The notes beneath the pieces are model-generated. The model was not told the origin of the DNA and did not search any database. It worked only from the letters and a program-made list of their open reading frames with translations. Positions 23,647-37,200 of a stretch of 64,000 nt of DNA are shown piece after piece. Every line of letters starts with the position of its first letter. The stretch's first letter is position 1. Source of the stretch: Adineta vaga (taxonomy: Eukaryota > Rotifera); the NCBI GenBank assembly GCA_021613535.1, contig CP075492.1, forward strand, positions 17,794,001-17,858,000, in the 5' to 3' direction. Both the position numbers and the translations under genes were made by a program.

Positions 23647-25348
23647 TTATGTTGATTTTTTATCATTTTGATTGAAGTACAATTTGAAACATTCATGTCC
23701 TTAAAAGTCAAACACAATGAAATACATAAAATGTAAATCTAACTTAAAGAATTACCTTTGACTGAGAGTTTTGTCAAGTCCAATTTACTCACATGGTTTT
23801 CGAAAAGATCAATTTGTGCTTTATGATCAAGATCTTTGTGACAGTTTATAAACCAGTCGAAACCGAGTTCATGTTCAATTGAATTGGTTTGTTCATTTGA
23901 TATTAACATGTTCCATAACTTTTCACAACATTTATGTATCAAATATAAATGACCCTTTTTCAGTATAATTGAAAGCAAATTCAGATGAATTCGAATTGCC
24001 TCTTCATATGTTTCTCGTCCATGAATTAACATGACATATTTTATATGACTCTCTATCTTATTATGAATACCTAATTGATAAAAGGAAATATTTTCAATTA
24101 ATATATCGATAAGATTGTTCTTGTCCACGTGTAATGAAATTATATCTAAATTACTGCGTTCGCCTGCATCTGTGTGAGCTGAACCGAGAATTTTGATAAG
24201 ATATAGAATCGTTGGAATAATCCATCCTTGTTTTTGTTGAAGATGAACAAGACATTTGAGACAATACTCACGTTTTAGTCCATCACGTGGTAAAAGTCCT
24301 TGATTGAATATACGATAGTGATAGTTGAAAATACATTGTAGTATTCCTTCACTAATTCGATCATCATGTGCTAAATTCCATAAAATTTCTAAGACCTTAC
24401 ATATATGTAACTTTAGATCATTCGTATTTAGTTTAGAAAGAATAAACATACTCGTGCAGTCAAGTTATGATGACAATGCTGACCAATAGTACCGAGCAAT
24501 GCAATATATTTCAGTTGCATTGTTACTCCTTCAATATAACAATCCCATAGCTGCATTTTACAAATAAAAATAAATGATTTCTTTCTGATATAATGCTACT
24601 CACTTCCTCAACCAAATCGATTATATAGTTGTACTGCTCCAAGGTAAGATTTGATAATGTAGATTCAATAAACTTCAATAAATTGTCGACAGTTACTGAT
24701 GATAGTTTTCGCTAATAAAAATAGAATTATTAATTCATTGATATTTAACGACAAAACTCATGATTTCATACTGCTAAATCATGTATTGCTTACCTTAAAA
24801 TTAGGTTTATTTAATACAACTGTTGTTGTTTCTTGTTTGATTTTGATCATCTGAATGGGCATCATTTCCTCATCATTCAATAATCGAATTGTCATTGTTG
24901 TATTCAACTGTTGACGCATGTTTTCTAGTGTTTTCGTCCATTTAATAATATTAACTTCAGAAATAAAATGATCTGATTTTTGACTTGATCGAATTTCATC
25001 AATAATCTTTACACATGACATCTGCATTGTATCTTTTAAATCCTCAATTTGCTTTTCAACATCCCTACGAGCTTTATCTGCAACTGTTCGAATCTTTATA
25101 ATCGATTCGTTTTCCCATTGATCAATTTCAGCGAAAAGAGAATGATGCGTAGAAAGTTTATTCAAATCTTCTCGAAGTAAATCATGTTCTTGTGCAACTA
25201 TATCCATTTGAAGAGAAAGTTCAGATTTATGTTCTTCAATATGTTTCCAACAAAATGATTTGCGACAACCATGACACATAAATAAACCAACATTTGAAAC
25301 TTCACATTTTATACACGAATTATTCTCTTTCGTATTGTTAGTAGTCAT
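23647..25348 (-). CDS. B-box zinc finger fused to a USP9X-like helical segment (5 exons, 489 aa)
   Basis: Exons 25348-24794, 24711-24604, 24550-24452, 24410-23756 and 23699-23647 all join in phase; the smallest intron is 41 bp. Residues 1 to about 50 form a B-box-like finger (CIKCEVSNVGLFMCHGC, SFCWKHIEEH), then a coiled coil to about 160. From about residue 190 the sequence resembles the armadillo-like N-terminal part of USP9X/faf deubiquitinases: VLEILWNLAHDDR, GWIIPTILYLIKI, RIHLNLLSIILKKG, then KGHECFKLYFNQ. The protease domain is absent; a clean TAA ends the frame. Probably a ubiquitin-linked adaptor, by inference. The ATG chosen is the first in frame, just before the zinc finger. Confidence 0.72.
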
Positions 25349-25727
25349 GTTGAATAATCAATCGTTTACACTTTACTTGTCTTACAGTATATATTGTTGA
25401 AAAACGAAAAAAACTATCATTATTGTGATAAAAATAAGTAATTTGGTTTTTTCCGACTGTACAGATATAAAAATTTTCTCCATTATGTAATTTCATCATA
25501 AAATGTGTGGAGGATACAAATTAACGTTATATACCCTGACATCTATTTCGTTACCTTTGGTATATTTAAATATGTAAAAAGGAAGAAAACAATCGTTCTT
25601 TTACTTATGTTTTAAACGAAAATAAATCGTTCATGCTCTGAACTTAGGACACTGGCGTCCAAAGGACAGTTATTCACATATTCGACAATGAATATCCATG
25701 TTTTTGAAGGTGCCTATTTATATTAGA

Positions 25728-25788
25728 AGGTGAGGGTGAGTGTGGGTGTGGATGAAGGAGATCTTCCCACACCCACACCCACACCCTC
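25728..25788. repeat. TGTGGG-type hairpin H13
   Basis: G arm AGGTGAGGGTGAGTGTGGGT and C arm CCCACACCCACACCCACACC, then CTCATC, with a spacer of about 15 nt. It ends the TPR frame of the broken ART gene. Confidence 0.85.
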
Positions 25789-28700
25789 ATCATATGTACG
25801 TTCATTGGACGATGGTTTTAATAGCATTATATTATACTTTTTGGAAAAAAGAATATTCATCGGTAATGAATATTCTCTACACAAGAGAGCTGCTCTTCCT
25901 GACATTGTTATTGCTTGGTCATGCTGTTTCATTTTATGATATATTCGACTAATATTCATCATTTGTCGAATCATTTTGCTTATCTCTGTTGCATGATTGA
26001 ATGCATTTTGATAATTTTCTAATGCCATTGAATACTCACCAATAATTTCATAAACTTCAGCAATTGATTGATAAGTTTTGAAAACAGTAAAATGCTTTGC
26101 ATCTCTAGATACTTTTAAAATTTCGATTGTTTCAATATAACATTCTAATGCTTTCGAATAATTCATTGTACTTTTCTGCAAATATCCGATATTGAGATAT
26201 GTTATTGCTATGTGATAATGTTTTTTTGGTAAAAATTTTAGCTGAATTTCCAATGTTTTTGATAAATAATAACGTGCTGCGCGGTACTGCTTTAACGATA
26301 GATAAGCAAATCCAAGACTATTATAAACATTTGTCAATTTAATTTCATCGCCAAGCCATGTATTTATCCATTTATAATCTTTCTGAGAACATAAATCCTT
26401 CAATATCACACGCAGATTATTCCCTACGATTTGCATTTGTTCGATACTTTTGTAAGACACATATATTGCAGCATGTCAGTCTTCTTTACCAAGATATACT
26501 AGTCCAAGGTTATAGTAAAATCGAGCTAAATCCATTTTGTACAAGAGTGATTCACCGAAGCCTTTCGCAAAAATTAATCGAGACGATTTCTGAATACATG
26601 CTAGAGCATTGTCATGTTGTCCGAGTTCTTTGTATATCAAAGAGATTGTTTCGAAATAGTCCATCAACTGTTCAACATCGTTTTCAAATTTTGTTATTGA
26701 CCACTGACCGTAATGAAGCGCTGCACTATATTCTCCTGATCTATATAAAACACCGAATAGACTTGATTTAGCCGTTTCATGTCTTATATGTTGTAATAAG
26801 TCTTTTATCTGATCTGTTTCTGTTTCTGAAATTAATTCAACAATCCAGATTCTAAACTCTGAGTCAAATTGTATATTTTGTATACGAAAAACAAAACCCA
26901 TAGAAAGTAAAACTTCAGCCTCATCCATAGAACTAAAAGCATCAATCTTTGCAAACGGTTTTTGTCGAATATTTGTATCGAGTTTCATGTCAAATAGAAC
27001 AGGAATGATGCCTGGTAGGTCTACATATGGAGCAGCAAATCCGAAAGCAACAGATCTGTCTCGACTCGTTGACAGGAAACTTTTGATAGTGATCAAATTA
27101 CCAATATTGTTTCTTAATTTATTAAATTCATTTGTAGACATACATTGTCCTCTATAAACAGGCATGATCTTATTCTCATTACCGAATTGTTCTTCACACA
27201 AATGTCTTAAATGACAATGTAAATGACAAATGAAGAAACGATAATGAAGAATTTCTTCAATACTATTCGTACGCAAAGCTTCGTTGATGTATCGATAAAC
27301 AAACGTATCCGTCGTATACCATTGAAAAAGATTGTTTCCTTTGTAATTATCGTAGAATTCATTTATTTTATTTAATGTTGAAATATTTCCCTTGCATTCT
27401 AAACGACATTTATCTAACATAACTTCTTTTTCGATATTAAACCATTTTATCGATTTTGATGTCTGTTCTCCATTATGCTCCATGGCTTCAATCAATGCAT
27501 GAAACCTTATAAATTCAGCACTTTGTGCAGTAGACGAGAAGAAATTGAAGTTTAAAAAACTTTCACAAGTCATACGAATATCAATACGTAATTCACGTAT
27601 TAGTTGGTCAAATGTATCAAAAATCTTTGTAAATATTTGACTATTTTTTAAAGTAACATGATGAATATTAACAAAATAAATAATTGTACATTTATTTGGT
27701 AGTTCTTCGGTCAGATTCAATATATTTTCGTTCGAGATAATTAAGAAAAGCTTTTCATCGTTTTTAATCGAATTGATCAGTGCGATGCATTGTGTTGCAT
27801 CATTAACTAAGCGTACGCTATCAAATGCTTGAAGTAATTGTTTAACTGTATTTGCTTCATTGTCATTCCCACGGAAAAATTTTTCGATCAAAACCGTGGT
27901 TTATCGTGGTGTAAGAAAACTTTAATGTTAACGGTTTAAATGCACCGCGAAAGTCAGACCTTTTATTAGGTTTTTTCACACCGTCCGGAACCGCGGTATT
28001 TTCAAACCGCGGTTATTAACGGTTTCAAAAGAAAAATAATTCACCATCTCGATGGTATTTTATTTCTGACATCTACCTTGTTATCATTGACTTTCTACGT
28101 TCGCAACCTACCTACTATCTTAATACGGTCATTTAACACCTCGGTCAACTCATTAAATACCACTATCTATTTTTTATTTATTTTCTTCTGATTAGATTCG
28201 AACTTCTTACCTTGTGATTGTAGTCCACTAATTCCATTGAACCATCTGGTGATGTTCATACTAATATTAAATATGATAGTCTATCTGATCAGTGATGAAA
28301 AATCTTTTCATTTAGACTAATATGTTCCATTTACTAGTAGATTTATAAAAATCTTAGAATTAATAGTAATTCATACTATCTCTATAATTTTATCGAACTT
28401 TCTGAGATGTTCTTGTTTATTAAAAAAAACTATGTAATTAAATTAAAAACTCTTATCGTTTATACTAATAATTGTTACCTTATGGATAAATAATCTATTT
28501 TAATAAATAGTAACTATAGTAAACTATAGGTTCACTAGAATTTGCAGTTGATAAACCGCGGTATTGTGCTGTTACGAAAAGTCTAACTGTATTAAAAGTG
28601 CTATTTTATTACAATTTAGAATAAATGTAAATCTATACTGCTAAACATATATGATAAGTATTCGATAAATATATCTGAATTTTTATCAATTGAAAAGATA

Positions 28701-29943
28701 GATTTGTACAAAATTTACATCTGAATCTCTAGTATTTTGTGAGTATCATTATAAATAGTTATCTTTGCAAAATCTGACTGATAATTATAATACATATATT
28801 TAAAGCTATTTTCTTTTTATTACATATAATATTAGATTAAATTGGTGTTTATTTAAATTTTTATAAAAGTCTTAAATATCTTCCTCATAGTTCGACCTAC
28901 ATAATTAATAATTTTTTTTTAAGTGACTATTTTTATAATTTGTTTCATTTCACAGGTAAAAGAAAACTAAATTTAATTTTAATTAGAATTTTTTCTCTCA
29001 AGCTATCAGTTGATGTATCGAAATTATTGTCATATATTATAATCATAAAAATAATGTAAAAAATTCTATCTATATACGAAGACTACGTTATTTCGAATAA
29101 CAATATCTTTTGAGAAAATCCGAAGAGCGCAGTTTATAATAAGAAGTTTGCAAAATATAAAACTATGAAAGATGGTGCTTCTTGAACACCGCAATTAATA
29201 TATATCTCATCGAGCTTTTTTGAAACCGCGATTTTCAACGGTAACGAAGTTGCGGTTTCTTTCAAACGTAGCGCGGTAAATCTATATTGCGGTGCAACAT
29301 ACCGCGGTCAACCACGGTCTATTTCGGACACCGCGGTCTTCAATGATATAACCGCTGTCAGTACGAGAAAACCGCGTCTAACAGCGGTATCTCTTTAAAA
29401 ATTTCTCCGTGGGTTGTCAACAAACCAGACAATATTAAGTTCTTCTTTCGTTTTTAAAACATCACAAGAATCAATATTTGATATTGTAGGCACTAAAAAA
29501 TATATCTGAACTATAAAAATCTATATTTTAATCTCATCTCATCAAGTATGTAAATTACCTTCAACATTTGATTTTTCATTATTATTTCCTTTACTAACAT
29601 CCAAAGTGCGACTGATGGTATCGATATTCTTCTGTCGAATTAATTCTTCGAAACTTTTAAGTTGTAATTTTAACCATTCGTCAACGTGATTAATTATTTG
29701 CTCGATGTCAGAATCACTCAGTGAATCTTTCTTCATATAGAACAATTGGAAGTTTTCTCGTTTTGATGTTGGAAATAAATTAATATCAGTTAATGTAGGA
29801 GAAAGTATAAAAGCGATAGTTCGACTTATTTGACTATCATTTTCATCTAGTAATTGAATATGTTGATAAAGCTCCGAAAGATTGTTGAAAGTTTTACAAC
29901 TAATAGAATATTTGTCTTTTGAACATGTGCGTAATCGGCCCAT
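25789..29943 (-). pseudogene. ART-TPR gene broken by a transposon, a TGA stop and a hairpin
   Basis: Exon 1 (29943-29559) and exon 2 (from 29492) encode tandem receiver-like segments up to ELNIVWFVDN. There a 1546-bp element (27868-29413) interrupts the frame. Beyond it the frame resumes and runs through a second receiver-like segment and a complete ART core: VYRGQ (Arg), FLSTSRD (Ser) and DEAEVLL (ExE), then TPRs. Removing the element and one copy of its 8-bp duplication leaves the frame in phase. A TGA at 26478-26476 sits inside a TPR, between LVYLGKED and HAAIYVS; the frame is open on both sides. The 3' end runs into hairpin H13 and loses TPR character. Normally it would modify protein arginine using NAD+; now probably dead. 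Confidence 0.8.
27868..29413. mobile_element. 1.5-kb non-autonomous element with CCCACGG ends, rich in CCGCGGT, inserted in the ART gene
   Basis: Ends are inverted repeats CCCACGGARAAATTTTT. Flanks are near-identical 8-bp direct repeats, TTGTCATT (27860-27867) and TTGTCAAC (29414-29421), matching 6 of 8. The terminal 200 bp on each side carry many AACCGCGGT / ACCGCGGTT words in both orientations, able to pair. The AT-rich interior has no transposase frame. An 8-bp duplication suggests a hAT-type origin, but the superfamily is inference. Confidence 0.8.
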
Positions 29944-30006
29944 CAATGAAATGTCTTGATTGATATGACTATTAAGTGTAAGAAAATAAACATAATTGTT
30001 GAACAG

Positions 30007-32314
30007 TTATTCATCATAGATACATATGTGCACTGGTACATTTATATCATATCGTGATAACAAACCATAATCAAAGTCAAATTTTTCTTCTAGTGTTGGC
30101 TTATCAAATTTGAAATGAATGATATGATTAATTTGTTCATATATTTGAATAAATGTCATTTCTTGTCCATTTATTAAAATATCTTCTAGAATTTCAATCG
30201 CAAAATCATCCTTGTCACAAACTTTTTCTCGATAGAATTTAATCAAAATTTTCATTTGTTTTAATGCTTTATCATAATCATGAAGATAATAATATGAAAA
30301 AGTTAAAAGTTTATAAATCTGACCTTGATTCGGTATTTCTCCAAACTTTTTATCTTTTGTATTAATCAGTGCTTGTTCCAAATAATTGATAGTTTTTGTA
30401 TACATTTTCTTACGTAGGCAAACAATACCTATTGATTTATATATAAAACCTAGCTTTGGATGGTCATTGGACGCCCATTTTTTATAAATTGAAAGTGCTT
30501 GATTTAAATAGACTAATGCTAAATTATACTGCTCCAAATCTATGAAGATAACACCTTGAACATTATATGATTCTGCTAACAGAATATGATCCACTGAACG
30601 AATAGTTCTTTGTATTTGTATAGCTTTCTTAATGTTTATATTGGCAAACTGCAGATATTTTTTTTCCATTCCTGAAGTATATTCCCTTTGTTTATAATGT
30701 AAATAATAATAATCTATTGCTAACAAATCCGATGTTGATTCAATATATTTTGAACGTATATTAATTGCCATCTTTCGACTATTGATTGCATAGAAAAGCT
30801 GTCTATCCTGCAGATGTTGTCGAGAAATTACACTGTAAAGTTCAGCAACCATTTTATGATCAAATCTCATTGATCGATAGTAATATTTTACCAATAATTG
30901 CATAAGATTTTCATGTGTCATTTTACTATCATCGAGGATCTTTTGAATAAAAGGTACGAATCTAGTTTCAGGAGTATTGAAATGAACAACGACATTTTGA
31001 AGATAGCGGCTTTCTAATCTTTTCAATCTATGTTCGATACATACAATATTTTCTCCGTGTTTTTCAATTATGATGCTGTATTCAGAAATTTGTAACTGAT
31101 TTATAAGGATTTTGCGATAATACTCGTAACACATCGATGCACTCATATATCTACGCATCATTTCATGAACATAACCAATACTAAGGAAACTCTTTGGAGA
31201 ATAGCAATCAAAATCAATGCTTATTTTCTTTCTATTTTCGATCTTCTCATAATAAACAAGTGCTTTATCCAGTGAATTTTGTTGACAATATATATCTCCA
31301 AGTGTTAAATATAAAGGAATAATAATACCATCAATATTCTCAACGTTTCGAAGTATTTTGTATGTATTTAAAGCTAACCAGATAATCGTTAATGAAGCTG
31401 ATGGATCGTCAATATATGCATGTAAAATAGCATCGGCAAGTAGTTGTAAAAGAGCCAGATAACGATAACTAATTGTCGAAAAGAGTTTCAATTGTTCAAA
31501 AAGGAAATCAGTTGCTAATTGATATTCTTTGAGTGCATTCAATGTTACACCAAATATGTACGCATCTGTAACATATTTTTTCTCGATAAAAAAGTTTAAA
31601 TAATTTTGTGTGTCCCAATCATCTTGAGAATAAAGTGTTAAGTTGAGATGACAAAGTTTATTTATTACATCGTAATTCATTGATTGAATTAAGAAAATAG
31701 CACATGGTACAATTACTATGGATCCATTTGCATTGTTTATATAAGGCTTTGTTTTTAATTTTGGTATCAATCGTAATCTCGATTAGGAATAGTTTCATAT
31801 CATCCATAGTATTTATATCATTCAAAATTATATTCTTATCTACATTTAATAATAAGAATTTGTTTATTACTAATTTTTTATTAAGATTTCCATCCAAGAG
31901 TCCAAATTGAACGTCGGAAATATGTTCAATATAATATGCCGTTAAACTGAAATTTTCTGTAGAAATATCTTCATTATTCCTAAAATTTCTTTGTAAATTC
32001 CATTTTTTATCTATGTCTGAATACAGTTGACGAATGATATAGCGATTATCTAAAATAATCTTGAAATCTTCGCTTGCCAAAATTTTATTAACTACATTAA
32101 TGCTAGATGTTGTATCCAGATGCTGTACAAATGCATCTTTATTTGTTTCATATAAACACATTAACTGAATCCATGTACATAAAGCGTCGTTTTTATCAAT
32201 AGTTTTTGCTATCAATGGTTGTAAATTGAACGGTGGAACCAAGAAACTTAGTTGCCAAATATCTATAATACTTGTATGAGTTTCTTGTGTAGATGATAGA
32301 AGGTGAAAAACCAT
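30007..32314 (-). CDS. TPR-repeat protein without ART domain (2 exons, about 737 aa)
   Basis: Two overlapping frames (32314-31658 and 31770-30007) become one if a 94-bp GT-AG intron (31716-31623) is removed; exon phases then match. Residues 1-200 are helical and unrecognised. The rest has degenerate TPRs: LYLTLGDIYCQQNSLDKALVYYEKI, ESYNVQGVIFIDLEQYNLALVYLNQ, IYKSIGIVCLRKKMY. No YRG, STS or ExE motif is seen. The stop TAA at 30009-30007 is followed by 63 nt of open frame that joins the start of the next ART gene in the same frame, so the two may once have been, or may rarely be, one product. A 1-nt frameshift is the alternative to the intron. Confidence 0.65.
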
Positions 32315-32526
32315 GTCGATATATCAAATAATAGAATATATTCCAAGATAATAGTGTGTAAGTTCCCTAAAAAACGAAATTTCAATTATTTTTTCTCTAA
32401 TATATATTATCATAAAGATGCGATATGAAATCTTCCAAAATTTCGTTGAAGAATAGTTTGATATAGGTTCAGTTGAATATGAAATTTTCAGAAATTTCTG
32501 CTTTTGTAAGTATCCATATATGTCTT

Positions 32527-32573
32527 TGAGGGTGTGGGTATGGGGGTGTTGGATAAATGTAGTACCGACACCC
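32527..32573. repeat. TGTGGG-type hairpin H14
   Basis: G arm TTGAGGGTGTGGGTATGGGG, spacer with GTAGTA, and short C arm CCGACACCCAAG. Confidence 0.65.
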
Positions 32574-32817
32574 AAGATGCGTATTTTCTTCTTTAAAAGT
32601 GAAAACATTTTTTTTTGTTGAGGATGAAGGTAACAAATGTACGGATCGATTTCGCCTCATCCTATACAAACTTTTTCACGCTATTAGAGAATAATTAACA
32701 AATAGTAATATTTCCTAAATATAACATATAAGAAACATAATTCAGAATTAAATGGCGATTTTATGAAAAAGAAGTTGAAATAAAAGAAGTAATTTAATAT
32801 TTCACTAAATCTTTATT

Positions 32818-33534
32818 TTATCTAGATTTTCTTATTGATCTCAAACTTTTTAATGATTGAGAAATATTATGATCTCTAGCTATCAATGCTAATATATAGA
32901 TGGCATCAGGTATTTGTTTAGAAAATATTTCTAAATCATATTTGTTTCTCCAAATAAATGATATCCAACGTCGATGAAATTGTGCCAATAGAGTTTCTTG
33001 ATTTTGATAATAAAATGTTGTTGTTAATGAAAAAACTTTCGTTTCCATAACAATCGTTTTTCCATTCCATTCAATAGTATAATGATCACCAAAGAATTGA
33101 AAATGTTTTCGAATTCGTCCATGTAACCATTCATTTGATGAAGAATCAAATATTGAAATATTTGCATTATATAACAAAGCAAGCCATCGCATATGAAGTT
33201 TTCCGATTACTTTATTTGATGGATGTTCAACTAGTTCACTGATTTGCCAAAGAGCATATTGAGATTCAATTCGATAGTGTAATTGTTGTTCATTAGAATC
33301 ATAAATAGAAAATTGACCAGCTTTCAATACAGTGAACCAATCTTTGGTAATTACATAGTTTCCAGTGACATTCCTAGATTGACCAAATCTAATAAAGAAG
33401 ATTAAAAGAAATAGAACGCAGAAGGATGCTTGAATGAATATTGTGCGTGGAGTTTGTCTATAACACATTATATTATTCTTAAAAAATAGAATCGATTGTA
33501 AATAGCGAACGTATTTACTTTTATGTGTCAGCAC
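32818..33534 (-). CDS. Membrane-anchored LURP/tubby-like (LOR) domain protein
   Basis: A 238-aa single-exon protein. A hydrophobic helix (residues about 31-50, IFIQASFCVLFLLIFFIRFG) follows a basic N-terminus, then a beta-rich domain: YVITKDWFTVLKAGQFSIYD, HYRIESQYALWQISELV, YTIEWNGKTIVMETK. It ends with a helix DLEIFSKQIPDAIYILALIARDH, the usual closing helix of LOR/tubby C-terminal-like folds. The first ATG (33534) adds 22 residues before a second Met (MCYRQTP); either could be used. The family binds lipids or acts as a membrane-tethered scaffold. Single-pass and probably type II, by charge. Confidence 0.7.
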   Translation of the reverse strand: MLTHKSKYVRYLQSILFFKNNIMCYRQTPRTIFIQASFCVLFLLIFFIRFGQSRNVTGNYVITKDWFTVLKAGQFSIYDSNEQQLHYRIESQYALWQISELVEHPSNKVIGKLHMRWLALLYNANISIFDSSSNEWLHGRIRKHFQFFGDHYTIEWNGKTIVMETKVFSLTTTFYYQNQETLLAQFHRRWISFIWRNKYDLEIFSKQIPDAIYILALIARDHNISQSLKSLRSIRKSR

Positions 33535-33719
33535 ATCACTGATTATTCATTCATGACGACATGTTTAAAAGGCAACATCGTTGGTTACTCATTCTACTGC
33601 TTAGTCACATGTGGTTGTTGATCGTAAGAAAAAAAATACTTTATTCTTCTATGACACACCAATAAAATAGGTGAAATATTTAACATAAAGCGACAAAAAA
33701 GAATCAGGTAATGGTTTGG

Positions 33720-34230
33720 ATAAAATGATGGCATTTGAGATATGCTTATTTGTTTCGTTAAAACTAGAGCATTTACCAGATGAATTGCATATTATTCTAT
33801 TAAAATATCTCAGCTTCTACGATCGTTACCTCAGTTTTTTTGGGGATCAATCGTCGATTTGATTTACTCGTTAAACATTTAACACCGACCAAAATTGACA
33901 ATGCACACATTAAACAAAGGATTCAACGTGTTTGCGTTCATCATCTTGTTGATTTACACTTATTTTTCTCTGCTCAATTAGACACGGAAAAATGTTGAAT
34001 TATGTTGACGAAGGGATTATACGAGCAGCACAAAAAATTTGGACCGAATTATCAGAACGCAATCTTATCAAACATTGTTTTTATTTTGAACGAACAGAGA
34101 GTGTGAAGGTAATAGTATCATATTTACACATCAGTCGCATCATCATCATCACTTTCACTGCCATCTTGATTAATTTTTTATTTTTCGATCAATTAGTAAA
34201 AAAGTATGGATAGAAAATTAATATTTGTTA
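33720..34230 (+). pseudogene. F-box-like gene fragment with a frameshift
   Basis: A frame reads LEHLPDELHIILLKYLSFYDRYLSF, an F-box-like helix set. It is shifted by one base at the run TTTTTTTGGGG (about 33834-33844), after which INRRFDLLVKHL follows in another frame. The frame then meets TGA at 33993-33995. No good start or downstream domain is found, so I treat it as a relic. Confidence 0.5.
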
Positions 34231-34260
34231 GATTTTTTTCTAGAAAAAATAAAAATGAGT

Positions 34261-37200
34261 TTAAATTTGATCATTAATTAAATTTTGTTCAATATTCTGA
34301 ATTTTTTCTCTAAGTTGTTGTAATTCTTCTTCGGAATCCAATGGATTTTGTTCATAAATAGATACTACTTGTTTATAATAACTTAATGCTAAAATTTGAT
34401 TATTAAAATGTTCATAACATTGACCAATAATGAATAAAATTCTTTTAATATCATCTGAATTTGGTAGAGAAATTTGTTCAAATATTGATAAAGATTTGAA
34501 TGCATATGAAAGACAAAGATCATATCGATTCGTAAATTGTGTCATTAAAATACACAGAGTAAGTGTTGTTAGCAATTCTATATGTTCATAAGAAAGATTT
34601 GCTTCTTGAATTCTTAAACATTTTGTCAAATATTCCATACCATTTTCATTATTTGATTGTTGAAAATATGATATGGCCATATTTTTAAATGCACATGAAA
34701 TATTTAAATATTCATCGGGATAATATTTTTCAATAATATTTAGATATTTTTCATAATAATCAATTGCTTGTTGTGAATTATTTTGTTCATAAAATATATC
34801 AGCAATATATTTCAATTTATTTGCAATATTTTTATAATCAATTGAATTATATTTTTGATAAATTTCAAGTGATTGTTGAAAGAAATCAGCAGCATCATCA
34901 TATTTTTGTTGAGCTTTTGAAATTTCACCTAAGAAATTAAGATAAATAATAATTGGATTATAAATTGAAGGAAAAACATATTGTCGAATATTTAATGCAT
35001 CTTCTTGATATTCAAATGCTTCATCATATTTTTCTTGTTGATAATAAATATAAGCAATACTATGAAGAATATTCGAAATAAATATTTGATAATATGGAAG
35101 AGTTATTCGATAAATTGTTAATGATTGTTGATAATAATCTATTGCTTCTTCATATTTTTTTTCAACATATTTCATCATACCAATACCAACTAATGCATCA
35201 GCAATATGAACATCATCAGTTCCATAAAATTTCTCTTGAATATGAATTATTTTTTTATAATACTCAAAAGCTTGATCATATTTTGTTAATTTAACTGAAA
35301 CATAAGCAATTCTATTAAGCGTCATTGTATGTTGAATTGTATCTGAATGATAATAATTATTTTGCATAGTTAATGCTTGTTGATATATATCAAGAGCTTC
35401 TTCATATTGTTCTTTTTCTTTTGAAATATTACCAATATTAACAAGAGTTTCAGCAATTTGATTATAATAAGATGGATAATCTGTTTCTAACATTTTCATA
35501 GCTTGTTGATGACAAACAAGAGCTTGATCATAATTTCTCTTTCTATTTAAAAATATTGTACCACTATGATTTAATAGAGTAATTATATGAATATGATTAG
35601 AAGAATATATTTGTTTTTGTATTTGTAATACTTGTTGAAATAAATCTAAACTTTCATCATAATTTTCTTGTTGTTGTTTGATAAGCCCATAATTACTTAA
35701 ACTAACAGCAATATCAATATGATCAAATGGATAATATTTCTTTTGTATTGTCCATGCTTGTTGAATAAAACGAAATGATTCATCAAACATTTGTCGATGG
35801 CAAAGAATATTACTTAAATCATTAAGTATCAAAGCTATGTTTACATGACCTAATGGATAAAATTCTTCATAAATTTCTAAAGCTTGACAAATATAATCAA
35901 ATGCTTTATCAAGTTTATTTTCTCGAAGGTAAGTTTCACCAATTTTCCATAAAATTTTACCAATATTAATATGTTTATTTGAATTATAATATTTTTTTCG
36001 AATTGTTAATACTTTTCCCAAATAATCTATTGATATATTATATTTTTGCCTTTCTGCTTGAATAAGACCAAGATTTTCAAAACTAGAAGCAATAGAAATA
36101 TGATCATGTGGATAATATTTCTCTTGTATTGTTAATGATCTTTGTTGATAATCAAATGATTCTTCATATTTTCCATCTAAATATAATAATTCAGCAGTAC
36201 TCGACAAAATTATAGCTGAATCTTTGATTCCAATGCGTTCATTATGAATGATTCGATCATAATATATTCGTGCTTCATTCCATTTTCCTTTCCATTGAAG
36301 ACAATAACCAATATGATATTCAATCCATAATAAATCTTCCTTATTATTCAAATCATTTAATAAATATTGAAAATAAATTTGTGATTGATTCCATTGACAC
36401 ATTTCACAAATAAATCTTCCCAATAGAATTGGTAAACTAAAATCTTCATAAATATTATCAAGATATCTTTCAATAATCATTTCTCCATCTTTAACAGAAA
36501 TAATTCTTATTATCCATTGCCCATCATCATTTTCTTGAATATTTTCTATAGAAAATGTTGTATTAAAATCAAAGAGAATTTCATTTGTATCAATAAAAAT
36601 AATATGATTATCATTTGTATTACATTCGATTTCAAATACAATGGAATTATCTGATGAAATTAATGATTGAGAACGATAAGCTAAAATGAAATTTTTTATT
36701 GATAAAAATTGTTTTTGATTATTTTGAAATTGTTTAAATTCATTAATTGATAATTTTATTGGATAATAAACAATTATTTGTTCAGGAATAAAATCGTTCA
36801 GATTTTTATTAATTAAATTTTTGAGAAAACTTCTTAATAAATAAAGTTGTTCGATATCTTCTGTTTGTAATGCTTGAGTTATGATTTGTCTTAAAAATGA
36901 ATATTTGAAATATAAATCAATAGATTGACATTGCTTTTCAATATCATTTTGATAATAAAAACGACAAATTTCAATCAGTTGTTTTTCATTTTGTTCATTG
37001 TCTGGTAAATATAAAAGAACTTTATGTAAAAGTTGTAACCATAAAAAATGACTTTGATTAGAAAAACATAAACGAGAAAATCTTTGATCATAGAAATAAA
37101 ATTGTTCTTCAATTGATGAATATAATAAATGAAATTCTGAATAAATTCCAATAAGTTTTATATGTTCAAATCGATAATCAATTGAAGAATTAAAAATAAA

